Below are positions 13,337 through 25,311 of a DNA stretch of 64,000 nt, piece after piece. Under the pieces are notes generated by a model. That model saw only the letters and a list, made by a program, of their open reading frames with translations. It searched no databases and was not told the DNA's origin. Every line of letters starts with the position of its first letter. The first letter of the stretch is position 1. The DNA comes from Cyanophora paradoxa. Its lineage: Eukaryota > Glaucocystophyceae > Cyanophorales > Cyanophoraceae. The translations under genes and the position numbers were made by a program. The stretch spans positions 1 to 64,000 of the forward strand of contig QPMI01000493.1 in assembly GCA_004431415.1 (NCBI GenBank). Reading direction: 5' to 3'.

Positions 13337-16300
13337 CCTCCAGTAGTGCATCGAACTTGCATCCCGATTGTTGCGCTCAACCGCTCTCGGCAGACTGCCC
13401 GCAGCACACTTTCGCAATGAAAGCGGGCGACCCATGCACGCCTTGCGCTGAGAATCTTTTCACCCCTCTGTACGTTTTATGTGAATCGGCATCTCATTCA
13501 TGAATTCGTCTTACTGATCCGCTATCCTCTATTAGGCCAAATGGACGTTCCAGTGTGTGCCGTGGTTCGTGTTTTATAAATTATGTACTGCTGGTCCTGT
13601 CTGTAATTCTGACAGCCATTTGTCCTTCAGCTTTCCCGGCACATATCTCCAGAGAGTGCCTCTCGCGTGCGTGCAGTGTTCGTCGAACAAGTACAGCATG
13701 GGCGGCGCGCTCGATTCGTGCTCGAGCTGTGCGTCTTCTCTCTGATGTGCACATCATGTGATTGCGCTTGGCGGCTTAGTGCATACGCATCCCAGGCTCG
13801 AACGGGTCGTACCCCACGCCAGACTTGACCGACTGCGCGCCATGGTGAGTCTTTCTTCAAGTTCGATGGCCTCTACTCACGGCCGTACACGCGCAGTGCG
13901 GCGGGGGCACACCAGCCCGAGGAGCTTCAGCCGTGCGAGGCTTGTCCCCCCGGCACTTGGGCTGAGGCGGAGCATTTTGGTCCCTGCAATACTTGCCCAC
14001 CGGTAGTCGCATATTTCTTTGCTTGCATAGAAATCAAAACGCTCACCCGTGGGCAGGGACAAGTCACGACGGACAAGCAAGACGGATGCACATGGTGCCG
14101 CCCGGGTTTCGGCGCTCCGCCGAACGAGACCGTCTGTTTGTCGTGCGATGAAGGTTAGCGCCTTATATGTGCATGATGGAAGTCATGTCTTCTTCTAACG
14201 TATGGTTGTTCTGATAGATTACGCATCCCCGGATGGGAAGGGCTGCAAAAAGTGCGGCCTGGCTACGTCTCACAGCCTGATAGAAAGGTGCTTTCCCCAT
14301 TTTCGAAACCAGTATTTGCCCTAACCGAAGTTATCGCTCATCGTGAATATTTCTGCAGGCCTGTTTACCATGCCGTGGCGGTACTGCGGAATACGGGCGC
14401 CCTGGGAGTGCCTTCCGTGCGCGCAGAACGAGGTCGCCCCTTTCGAGGCGTCTTCAAACTGCACGGCTTGCCCGGACGGAAAGTACGCATCAGCGGACCA
14501 GCGACTGTGCTTCGACTGCCCAGCTGGTTAGCGTGTTGTTATCTGGGATTGCACTGCGGCATGCGTGTAATTAATTTCCTGTGCGATTCTGTCAGGCACG
14601 TACCGACATGGGCAATGGCGAATTGCGAGGCTGTGCCCTTCCGGGCGGTTGCACTCGTCGGTTCTTCTAACTTCACGGCCTGCCTACCTGGCTTTGTTCC
14701 TGATGGCACGAAAGCCACGTGCACGCCATGCCGAGGCGGTGAGCGAATACGCAATCCTTGCACGCACGTTTGTTTACAACAATGGGCTGTACGCAGGCTC
14801 CTACCAGAGCGGCGATGACTGCTACCCGTGCCCGTTGAATACCATAGCTCCATCGGCTGGGACAGTCGATTGCAATCCGTGCGCGGCAGGCTACGTCGCC
14901 TCAGCCGACGCGCAGACCTGCGAGCCGTGCCCAATGGGACGTGGCGAAACGCAAGTATGACCGTCTGCACCCCGTCCCAAAGCGCGCCGCAGCCATGCAG
15001 GGGTCGTCGGCGTACACCGTGTGCGCAAGCGGGCACGTCCCGGATGGGACCAAGGCGACCTGCGTCCCTTGCCCGGCAGGCGAGCAGACATTCGTTCATT
15101 TCAACATCGATCTCCCTCGAACGTGTCGTAATGCGTGCTGCAGGCCAGTTCCAGCTCGAGGACAGCTGCCTGCAGTGCCCGCTGAACTCCATTGTGAGCA
15201 CCATTGGCGCAGCCTGGTGCTCACCATGTGCGCCGGGCTACGCTGCTTCAGCCGACCAGCAGTCCTGCGAGCCGTGCCCATTTGGCACCTACCGCGCTGC
15301 GGACATGTCCCAATGCACCCCCGTTCCGGCTCGCGCCGCCGCTATGCAGGGCTCCGCGGTCTACGAAGTGTGCAGCAGCGGGAAAGTGCCATCAACGATC
15401 CGGTCGGACTGTGTGGAATGCCGCGCGGGGAGCTACCAGCTCGAGGACCAGTGCCTGCCCTGCCCGCCGAATACGATCACGTCCGATCCCGGGAAGGACA
15501 CGTGCGAGACGTGCCCGGAGGGCTACGAGGCCGCGGCGGACAGCCAGAGCTGCACACGTGCGCTGCTGCAGTGCTTACTCTGCGCGGGTGATGGGAGCTT
15601 ACTGACGGGGATTGCATGCAGCGTGCATGGCGGGATACTTCAGGCACGCCCCGATGGTGGCGTGCCAGCGAGTGCCGGTGGGTCAGTGGCCCAGCCGCGT
15701 CGAGGAACTACACGGTCTGCGCGAGGGCACCGTCCCGAGCGACGACCTCGCGACATGCCTCCCGTGCCCGCGGGCACGTACGAGAGGGACTGGCGTTGCC
15801 GCGACTGCATTGGCGCGTGCTCTTTCAATTTGTTTTCTGGATCCGCACCATCATGGCATGTTGCTTGACACTCGCAAATGCTTGATCCTTCCAGGCAATT
15901 CAATCGCGCCCAACCTGACGATGACGAGCTGCATCGATTGGTTCGCCCACTGCTGACAAGCATCACGTGACGTTTCGCAGCTTTTGTTCACGCGTCTCAC
16001 GCGCACAGTGAGCCTGGAACAGTTGCGGATGCGACGCACCAGCAGTGTGCAGCATGGTTCGTAACTCTGTACACAATTTCCATGGCTGTGTACTATTCAA
16101 GCGTCGATTTGCACAGCGCGCCAGGATACTACCAACCCGACCGGAGTAGTGTTTGCAAACGTTGCCCCGCCGCGCTCTTCTCCGAACAAAAGCAGTTCGG
16201 AGAATGCAAAGAGTGCCCAGCGGTACGCAAGCGCGCAAGTGCTTCACGGCCAATGCAGATTTAGATCCGACTCCTATTATTGCTTTCGATACATGACTTA

Positions 16301-19300
16301 GGCCTTCTGTTACAGGGCCAGGTTCCTAACGAGAAGCATGACGGGTGCACATGGTGCAGGTGAGAGGCCTTCGGCAAAGCTATCCGCTCATGCACCAAAA
16401 AGCATGTTTCCTCAGGCCTGGATATGGAAGGCCTGCCAATGCACGCATCTGCCTCGTTTGCGAGAATGGTATTCCACGATCCCATCCAGCTTTTCTAGAT
16501 TTCGTCTCGAACCCCTTATCATCATGACTATATCGCCGATACGCTCTCTTATACACGGTGATCACCCCAGACCATGCGTCGCCTGACGGCACTGGCTGCA
16601 AAAAATGTGAGCCTGGCTTTGTGTCGCCGCCGGATCGTCTGGTACATTGCCCCTCCCAGAGGCCCGCTTCACTGGAATGACGTCGGAGCAGGCGTGCGTG
16701 CCTTGCCGCGGCGGGACCGCGGAGTCTCAGGGGGCGGGCGAGTGCATCCCGTGTGCACAGAATGAAGTCGCAGCATTCGAAGGCGCAACTAATTGCACGG
16801 CGTGCCCGGACGGCGAGTACGCATCAGTGGACCAGCGACTGTGCTTCAAATGCCCTGTCGGTGAGCGTGCCGGCTCGCATGCGAGTTTCGCGCGCTGGAC
16901 TGCATTCGTAAGTTTTCCTTTCCAACGCCGCGATGCGAATCAGCCACTTATCGGCATGGCTCAATGCCTGTCTGCAACCGTGCACCTTTGCGAGCGGTGG
17001 CTCTCGAGGGTTCTGCCAACTACACTATCTGCGATCCCGGATTCGTTCCTGATGGCACCAAGGCTTCCTGCATAGCCTGCCCGCCGGTGCACTTTTCAAA
17101 TCTGTTGAAAGAACTGGGCTCAAATAGACGTCCCGTTAAAATCGCCTTGCACAGGATTGCGGCAGGTTGGCGATGAGTGCCTGCCCTGCACGATCAACCA
17201 CATCGCATCGGCGCCCGGATCGTTTGTCTGCATCCCTTGCAGCCCAGGCACGATCGCTTCGGCAGACACGCAGACCTGCGAGCCGTGCCCCGTGGGGACT
17301 TGGCGGAACGCAAGTATGACCGTCTGCACCCCGTCCCAAAGCGCGCCGCAGCCATGCAGGGGTCGTCGGCGTACACCGCGTGCGCAAGCGGGCACGTCCC
17401 GGATGGGATCAAGGCGACCTGCGTCCCGTGCCCTGCAGGCGCGATGACAGCTGTTTTATTGCCTCACACACGGAACCGCTATTGTTTACGCGTGCTGCAG
17501 GCCAGTTCCAGCTCGAGGACAGCTGCCTGCAGTGCCCGCTGAACTCCATCGTGAGCACCATTGGCGCAGCCTGGTGCTCACCATGTGCGCCGGGCTACGC
17601 TGCTTCAGCCGACCAGCAGTCCTGCGAGCCGTGCCCATTTGGCACCTACCGCGCCGCGGACATGTCCCAATGCACCCCCGTTCCGGCTCGCGCCGCCGCT
17701 ATGCAGGGCTCCGCGGTCTACGAAGTGTGCAGCAGCGGGAAAGTGCCATCAACGATCCGGTCGGACTGTGTGGAATGCCGCGCGGGGAGCTACCAGCTCG
17801 AGGACCAGTGCCTGCCCTGCCCGCCGAATACGATCACGTCCGATCCCGGGAAGGACACGTGCGAGACGTGCCCGGAGGGCTACGAGGCCGCGGCGGACAG
17901 CCAGAGCTGCACACGTGCGCTGCTGCAGTGCTTACTCTGCGCGGGTGATGGGAGCTTACTGACGGGGATTGCATGCAGCGTGCATGGCGGGATACTTCAG
18001 GCACGCCCCGATGGTGGCGTGCCAGCGAGTGCCGGTGGGTCAGTGGCCCCAGCCGCGTCGAGGAACTACACGGTCTGCGCGAGGGGCACCGTCCCGAGCG
18101 ACGACCTCGCGACATGCCTCCCGTGCCCGCGGGGCACGTACGAGAGGGACTGGCGTTGCCGCGACTGCATCGGAAACACGTACGCCCCTCTTCTGGGAAT
18201 GGTCTCCTGTCAGGAATGGTGAGTCAAGAGACTGTTCGTCTCATTAAGCTTCGCACTGTTTCTTGTTAACGCATTTGCACAGCGAGCCCGGGTCCGTTGC
18301 GGACGAGACGCACCAGGAGTGCACGCCGTGCCCAAGCGGAACAGCGAGGTCTGCAAACAGCAGCACTTGCCTCTCTTGTTCGAATGGATATTACGCCAAC
18401 GCGCCTGGCCGTGCCGAATGCGATCTGTGGTTTGCATGCAACCTCTCCTCCTGCCTTGCCTTCGCGTGTAACAATATTTTGAACCTGTATCGCAGTCCTC
18501 CGGGGACACAGTCCGCCGAAGATCGCGTGACCTGCGTTCCGTGCCCCGCTGGCTATGTGGAGGCCAACGGCACGCGGACCTGCCGGCTCTGCGAGGAGGG
18601 AACAGTCGCAGAGGAGCGAGGACTCGTCACGTGCACGGCGTGCGGCCCTGGCGAGATCTCCAACGCCGACCGGTATGCAGCTGCAGAGATTGATTGCTTT
18701 CTAATCTCGTTTGTGACCGGCGCTCCCGCCTGCAGCACGCGCTGCAATCCGTGCCAAGCGGGCACGTTCAAGCCTCGGAACATGAACATCTGCCTGCCGT
18801 GCCGGATCGGGACCTGGGCACCAGCGGGCTCGCAGGCGTGTCGGCTCTGCGAGCCCGGCTCGTACGCCTCCGAAGATTCCAGCGAGTGCATTCCGTGCAC
18901 GCCAGGCACATTCATGCCGGAGGGCATGCAGACCTGCCTTCGAGTGCGCAGCGCTAGCGCTCTCGATTTCAGTTCCCAGTGGCATAAACTGACTTGGCGT
19001 GCTCAAGTGTCCCGAGACCTTCATCGCGCCCGATCCGGGAACGGCATTCGAGTGTAGCCCGTGCGGTGCGGGGTACACTTCGTCGGCGAACCGCCGCGTC
19101 TGCGAGCCCTGCGCGCTGGTGCGACCTCAAAAGTATCCAGCGCACAGGACTGCAAAAGAAACATCGTACTTCGTTTTGCAGGGATTCTACAGGCCGTTAG
19201 ACAGCAACAGCACTGGGTGCATTCCCTGTGGCCCTGGAACCGTCTCGCGGGCCCCAGGCAACGGCGAGTGCGAGCAGTGGTGCGTCTAATTGAGCTTTTA

Positions 19301-20330
19301 CGAACTTAATGAAAGCTCTCGATGAGGCCACCTCGATTTCGCTCACATCGGGAGCAGTCCGTCGGGAAAGGTGCCACGCGAAGACCGCGCGGACTGCAGG
19401 GGTGAGAAGCTGCTGTTTACAGTTCTTCCCACTTGGAAATGATCTCGACATCCGAACTTTCTATTCCAGATTGCGAGGCTGGAACGTACCCCAGCAAGAG
19501 CGTTTGCGTGTCGTGCCCCCTCTGACTACCTCGCGCGCTGGCGGTTCGCTCTTCCGATCCGCCGTTAAGCTGCTTGGACTCCACCTTGAATCTGCGGCGC
19601 AGATGCCGCTTGCACCCGCTGTGCTGCCGGATCAATCTCGGACGATAGCCGCACGCGCTGTATTCCGTGCCCGTCGTCCATGTACCTGCCCGCGAACAGC
19701 GACGTCTGCCTTCCGTGCCCCGTGAACACGATCTCGCAAGCGGGCTCCACGGGATGTATGTCGTGGTGAGTTTTGAGCCCGCTCTGCTTTCGACCGCGTT
19801 TCGCTTACAAACTGCTGCTTTGCGCAGTTTGGAGGGCACTGTGGTGGGTCACATTCCCTCTTTAAGAGTCTGTCTGCCCATTCGATGCACTGACGAGCGT
19901 CATTTATTCCCTCAGTCGGACGAGTCTCAGACGTTCTGCGAGGTGCGCTGGTGCTGCACTCGTATCCGTTTCTCCGGTGCCAACGCAGCGACGGCAGGTC
20001 TGCGCGAAAGGCACCTTCCGAAACGCGACGCTGGCCTACTGCGAACCCTGGTCCGTGCGGTTCTTTGCTTTCCAGAACACTCTAGTCGCCAAGAGAACCC
20101 GCGATCGCGCAGCCCGTCCGGCACGTTCGCGGCTGCCGCGGGGTCCACGACCTGCACGCCGTGCTCGTCGACGCAGCTGTGCCCGATCGCGACGTCGGAG
20201 CCGATCGACATTTCCGATTTCAAGAAGCTCATATCGCAGACCATCTCCGAAGCCCTCGCGGACGGCCGCGAGACAGCAGGAGCGGAGCTTGCGCAGCCAG
20301 GAGGGACCCAGCGGCGGGCCTGATGGGCAC
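13337..20330 (+). CDS. Arm A cysteine-rich GCC2/GCC3-like repeat array
   Basis: Many short exons encode tandem cysteine-rich repeats of the GCC2_GCC3 / ephrin-receptor-like type: CxPCPxGTYxxxxxxxxCxxCPxNTIxxxxGxxxCxxC. Clear examples are DSCLQCPLNSIVSTIGAAWC (about 15166 and 17523), CETCPEGYEAAADSQSC, CTACPDGKYASADQRLC and CRLCEPGSYASEDSSEC (about 18838). The array is extracellular by analogy with family members and leads into the membrane region. It is the part missing from arm B. Part of it is a 2.35-kb tandem duplication. Some exons need a one-base correction in a G/C run to stay in frame, for example near 14258, 14975, 15690, 15725, 15772, 17332 and 18038. Exon limits were not all resolved. 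Function may be adhesion or sensing, but this is inference. Confidence 0.75.
14080..18175 (+). repeat. 2.35-kb tandem duplication within the cysteine-rich array
   Basis: Unit 1 (about 14080-15970) and unit 2 (about 16335-18220) repeat in the same order. They share the DGCTWC motif, an ASPDGxGCKKC motif, the AQNEVAxFE...NCTACPDG exon and a long block. In that block 14936-15810 and 17284-18170 are almost identical, with only a few substitutions. The second unit keeps CCCC and GGGG runs that are one base shorter in the first (15690, 15725, 15772). An 82-nt intron at 15813-15894 in unit 1 has no counterpart in unit 2. Confidence 0.85.
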
Positions 20331-23300
20331 GAGAAGGCTGTTGGCTGCTGGAGACTTTATTAAGCGAATCACAAGCGAGGACAGCGAAATGACATTCATA
20401 AGCGAGAACGTGACGTGCGAAACCTCATCCTTACAAAACGAATATTAATCCTTGTGTTACAGGCCTAGATGATTAAAATTCCTCTCTCCGCGTGCAGATA
20501 CGACACAAACTCTGCCACCATCGTCCGACCGGTGAGCGCCCCAAATGCAAGTGTAATCGGTCGAATGCAGTTAATCGAATGCTATCGCGGCCGCAGGAAA
20601 TTCGAACGGAGGAGGTTGCAACCCAGCGACTTTACCTGGTGATCATGAGGAGCTCAGAGCAATTGCAAACCGCCTTCAATCGAAAAGCGGATCGATAAGT
20701 TGTACCGCGTGCAGATTTTCGCGGTGCTCGTAGCATGTACTGGAGTCTTGTTGATCCTAGCTGGGATCTGCCTCTATTCGTATTTGAAGGTGCGTTCGAT
20801 GCGTTTGGTTGTACGAAGCTTTACTTGAATATTAACCTACACTCCGCATAGATTCCGTTGGCTGCTCCTTCGGAGCGGAAGCTCGAGCGCAAAGAGCGCA
20901 AAAATCGTCGATTCGAGCACGTACGCTAACGCTTGTGCCTTCTCTCGAGCGCGAGTCCGCCACCAACGTCTCGGCCGACAGATCCTCAAGCTCGATCGGC
21001 TTTACACAGATCTCATCGCGGCTAAGCGCGAGGAAGTAAAAGGCGGCGCGAAGAGCGTGCCTGCAAGTGCATCTGTCAAGACGGAAGAAGAGGAAGCGGC
21101 GGAGGACGAAGAGGAGAACCAGAAGACTCGCTACGGCGTTGTCTTCACGATGATCGGCATCGGTCTCGCCGCCATCGCAGCCGGCTACGTTCTCCTGCAA
21201 TTCGTGAGCTTCGAGCTGCGCCATGTTGCAATGCGTGGGCTCTGACCGCCCGGCATTTGTGCCCAGTACATTGCGAATTTCAACATCATCCAGACGCTCC
21301 AGCCGGGGTCCTCGCCGTCGGCCGCGAGCATCGCCGGCCCTCTGAACGTCACGGCCTCCTTCGCTGGATTTGCCGGTGATTCTCGAGCTTTTGAATGCTT
21401 CGCCTTGTATTGGATTCGCAGAGCTTCTAATCATGAGCGCTCGCGCAGGTCCCTGTCAGATCGTGAAACGAGCCGGAGAGAGCTCCGGCAACGCATCGCT
21501 ATCCCGCTTTGACGGGCGCGCTGGTGTCGACGTGTTCGTTTCGGGCATCGGGCCCGTCGATGGCTCGCCTGGGCCAGTTGCTGAAACGAGCTACATCGCC
21601 GCTCGCCGTACTTGCTTGTCCGTTTACAGCTGTTCATGTATAACAATACTGCGTTTCCTCATGCGTGTGCTTAGAGTGACGTGGCGCTGCTCGAAATGCC
21701 GCCTGCTGGCGGCCAGCAACGTGACAATCGATTTCCGCCTAGTATCGCGCCTCGCGTTTGCGGTCGCCATCAACTACGCCATCCACGTTCGTCTTTGCAT
21801 GAAGCTGGGTTGTTGCGTTCCCTGATGCACGAAGCAGGTCCCGTCGAACCTCTCCATCGAGGGCGTGATCGTGCCCTCCTCGCAAGCCGAGTTCTCCGTC
21901 TTCCGCGGCACGCTCCCGGTCACCGTCCCCGTGTCTCTATTCCCGCTGCACTTCGAGGTCTGAACGTCGCGATAGCTTGTACCCGCGCCGCGGTTTGCGC
22001 GCATGCATCTGACGATGAGGCGCGCGCGTTTACAGGACGAGCGCGACGGGACGCCGCGGTACGACGCGGCCCTGCGCCCCGCCGACAACCGCGCCGCCGA
22101 GAAGGGCGCGGGATCCTTCGTGCGTCTCTCCTGATTTCCAGCCCCTTCAATCCCATCAGAATTTATCTCATGTCGTTCCGGCCTGCTCCTGCCAGACTCT
22201 CTGCTCGTTCACGAAACCGCTCTCCGACCCGGAGTGCACCGGCGAGTCGGTCGCCTTCCGCGTCCTCTTCAACATCGACAACATTTACGTCATGGCGCGC
22301 ATCGCCTTCAGCCGCTCGCGGTTCGACGGCGCGTCACTCGTGCTGACGCGCCCTGCCGCAGGTGTACCGCAAGGTGAAGGCCACTGTGGCCGACATGCTG
22401 GCAGACCTGTCGTCCCTCACGCAGACCGCCATCGCCGTGCGCGCGTGTTTTAACTGCGATGTCTTCCATCTCGCGATCGCGGCTCGTCCACGGCTGACAG
22501 AGCGGCTCGCGACAGGTCGGAGGCCAGATTGCTGTCCCATTCCTCACCGCGCGATACTTCTTCAAGGTGACGAGCGAACGCCGCGCATCCCTTTTATTGC
22601 ATGCAAATGACGCACTTCAAAGCTCCAGTCTGATGCGGAACGCAGAAGCCACGCCGCGACGTTGATGCAGGAGGCGACTCCGTCGACGGATCGATCGCAA
22701 GCGAGTCAGCGCATCCAAAGCTGCAGCCTCGGTCCCCGCAGCTGTCTCGGCTAAACCGCACGCGGCCATTGCCGACAAGAATGCGACCGGTGCCAGCGCC
22801 GCGGTGCCCACGAAAACCGAGCGTGCATCCGCACGGATGAACCGGAGGCGAAGCAACAGCTTCGGCCAAATCGAGGCTTTCATCGACATCTATGACGGAA
22901 ACGACACCCGAGAGCTCCAGGCCACCAGATCCAAGTCAGCCTATGGCCAGCGACCGTCGCCCCCGGCGTCTTTCGTGTTGGCCGTACCGGACCGGAGCGT
23001 AAGCGCCAGCGGCCGCCCGTCCCGGCCCCATACCCTCCCGCCCTTCGGATTCGGATCCCCGCTTTCCACGGCGTCGTCAACATTGGCACGCCCCGCCGTC
23101 GGCGGAGCCGGTCCCAGCAGCCGCTACGCGTACAACCTCGCGGGCGCCTCACTCCCCATCCCCAACCTCCCCGTGCGGCTCATGGATCTCTCGGGCTCGA
23201 CCTCGAGCGGGGCCGGCAGCTCCAGCTCGAGCGCTATTGCCGGCGCGGGCGCCCCGCAGCAGGCGAATGCAGGAGCAAGCAGGGCACCCCCCAAGGGCGA

Positions 23301-23337
23301 CGATGGCTCAGCCGCTGCGGCCGCCATCCACCTCTGA
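20331..23337 (+). CDS. Arm A membrane region and C-terminal tail
   Basis: These exons give the 3' end of the arm A gene. A membrane-span exon at 20715-20789 reads IFAVLVACTGVLLILAGICL... and ends in a GTGCGT donor. A basic juxtamembrane exon follows at 20852-20920. Exon 20982-21203 carries an acidic EEEEAAEDEEEN stretch and a second span (YGVVFTMIGIGLAAIAAGYV). Further exons start at 21267, 21450, about 21671, 21840, about 22036, about 22195, about 22362 and about 22517. They contain several N-glycosylation sequons (NVT, NLS, NAS). The last exon runs to the TGA at 23335-23337. It is Ser/Pro/Ala-rich and carries an RRRSNS motif that could be a kinase site. No frame breaks were found in this part, unlike the LamG part. 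Topology is inferred. The family of the region after the second span is not recognised. Confidence 0.7.
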
Positions 23338-23989
23338 ATGTAGCGTTGCATGCAGGTTTAGATAGATAGCGATATATGCATATGCATAATGTTACAATTA
23401 GTTCGAACGTTACGCCAAGGATTGGGATATAGCATGTGCGTGTGGAGTACAAGCACGACAATTGGTGTAGCGGACGATTCGTTTAGGATGGATTCCAAAA
23501 AAGAAGAGGATGCATCTGCAGGCAGCGTCAACGCGTTCGTTTCGAGTTTAGTTCACGTGTACCTTAGGATAATGAGCCTCGGATCCGGAGATGCTGCTTC
23601 GCGCACAATAATGACGCCCCTAGCCATGCATATGGCCATGGAACGTTTCTTAACCAGAGACCGCCGGCCGACTTCGCAAAATTAATCGCCCTCCAATCGC
23701 GAGGCCCCGGATCCGCCCACAACACTGCGGCAGCTGCAAATAATGAATTACTTACAATTCCTAAATCTTTACCGATACTTCTGATGTGCAATACTACGGA
23801 CGCGCAACAAGTGCCTCCGAGAAGGGGAACGTGCACTACTCGACTTGCCGAAGAAGAGGAACGCTCGCCTAGAAACGAGGCCCGGAAGCAATGATTTCTA
23901 ACTCTGATGCTCGGCGCCGCGGCGATCGCAAGGACCTGAGCTCGAGAAGAAGCGGAGGGGAGGGGGCCCGGGCGGGGCGGCGCCCCGGC
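23338..23989. other. 3' flank of arm A and intergenic spacer
   Basis: An AT-richer stretch follows the arm A stop, with tracts such as GATAGATAGCGATATATGCATATGCATAATG at 23359-23389 region. It probably holds the 3' UTR. No gene or clear polyadenylation signal could be assigned. Open frames here are short and unlike any family. Confidence 0.5.
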
Positions 23990-25311
23990 CTAGGGCGCGG
24001 CGGCCTCGGCGAGGCGCTCGGCGCCGGCGGCGGCGTCGCGCTCGGCGGCGGCGAGGGCCGACCAGTGCGCGAGGTGCCGCTCCGCGTGCTCCAGGAGGGC
24101 CGCCGCCCCGGGAAGCGCGCGCACCACGCCACGTACAGCGGCACCGCCAGGAACGTCAGGAAGCCCTGCGATCAAATCAGATCAGATCGGATCGGATCGG
24201 ATCGGATCAGACGAATCTGAGCCGACCTCCTGGGCGCGGGCGAGGGACTCGGAGCGGTCGCAGAGGGGCGAGACGGGCAGCCCGAGCCGCCGCTCCTCGT
24301 CTGAGCAACGGGCTCAGACGGGGGGGGGGGGGGGGGGGGGGAAGAGGTTGGGGGGGAGGTACGCGGACCGCCCTGGGCCCCGAACTCCTCGACGATGCGG
24401 CGGGCCCAGCGCTCGTGCGTCGCGAAGGGCCTACCCCGTTCGCGATGTCCGCGACCTGCGCGGGGAAAATTCGAGAGGGGGGGTGGAACCGCTGCGGCGA
24501 TGCTTGAAGGAGTTGCCGCGGGCGCTGCTGCGGCCGCTGCGGCCGTTGGCGACGGAGCGCGCATCGTCGGCGGGCCCTCCGAGTCGGCCCGTCCCCTCCC
24601 CTCGTCGTCCGCCTCCTCCCCTCGTCGCCCTCCCCTCATCCCCTCCGCCTCCACATCCGCCTGCCGGCCGCGCAATCTGAGGCGAGGGGGGGCACGCCGA
24701 GGAAGGGGCGTACCCCGGCGGCCTCGAGGGTCTCCGTCACGAGGAGGGCCTTCCACGCGCTTACCGTCTCCAGGTGCCGCTACCCGCCCGCGGGTCGGGC
24801 CCGGCCGGGGTAGAGGGCGCGAGGGCGGGCGCACGCTCATGTCTGTGGCGAGGACGAGGGCGATGACGGAGCGCCGGAACTCGGCCCGCTGCGCGCCCCC
24901 CGTCAGGCGGGAGGGGGCGGCCCGGCGGGGCGGGGCCGGCCCGGGTACCTGCTCCCTCGTGCAGGAGGCGAGGAAGTCGCAGTCGGGGTCCCGCAGCATC
25001 GCGAAGGTCCGCGTCAGCGCGCTGTGCTCCTGCGGACAAGGCCGGCTCAGGGGGGGGGGGAGGGGAGGGGGGGGGGAGGGGTCGCACGAGGACGGACTGG
25101 TCGTTGTAGATCTAGAGGAGCGCGAGCTCGCTCCCCGTCGCCACCTCGAACCCGTTCGTCCACCCCGTGTGCTGCCCGGGGGGGCTGAGAGGGCTGGAGG
25201 GGGGCGAGATGTCGGGGGGTACGCACGTCGAGGTCGTGGACGGCCGCCGCGACGAGCGCCGCGAGGACGTCCGCCGAGCGAACGTAGGGGCGGAGGCCCC
25301 CGTCGGCCGAA
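23990..25311 (-). pseudogene. Truncated class I cyclic-nucleotide phosphodiesterase
   Basis: Eight exons in order on the - strand match the C-terminal HD catalytic domain of 3',5'-cyclic nucleotide phosphodiesterases: 25311-25227, 25171-25088, 25029-24949, 24888-24835, 24779-24714, 24455-24369, 24300-24227 and 24165-23990. Motifs in order are VAAAVHDLD, HTGWTNGFEVATGSELALL, YNDQSVL, TRTFAMLRDPDCDFLA, VIALVLATDMS, HERWARRIVEEFGAQG and RLGLPVSPLCDRSE. The stop is TAG at 23990-23992. The N-terminal half, including the HNxxHA metal motif, is absent: sequence beyond 25312 is unrelated. An in-frame TAG lies inside LALL-YNDQ, from an apparent 6-base TAGATC insertion near 25108. Exons 24455-24369 and 24165-23990 each need one more base to stay in frame. 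One exon between 24713 and 24456 was not found. A live enzyme would hydrolyse cAMP or cGMP; this copy is very probably dead. Confidence 0.82.
24320..24341 (+). repeat. G22 homopolymer in a phosphodiesterase-relic intron
   Basis: An uninterrupted run of 22 G lies in the intron between the VEEFGAQG exon and the LGLPVSPLC exon. Such runs often collapse in sequencing, so the true length is uncertain. Confidence 0.85.

Noticed and set aside
15204-15605. Alternative Arg/Ala-rich frame over the cysteine-rich array
   Set aside because: It recurs identically at 17561-17962 only because the DNA is duplicated; the cysteine-rich frame fits the GCC2/GCC3 pattern and is the coding one.
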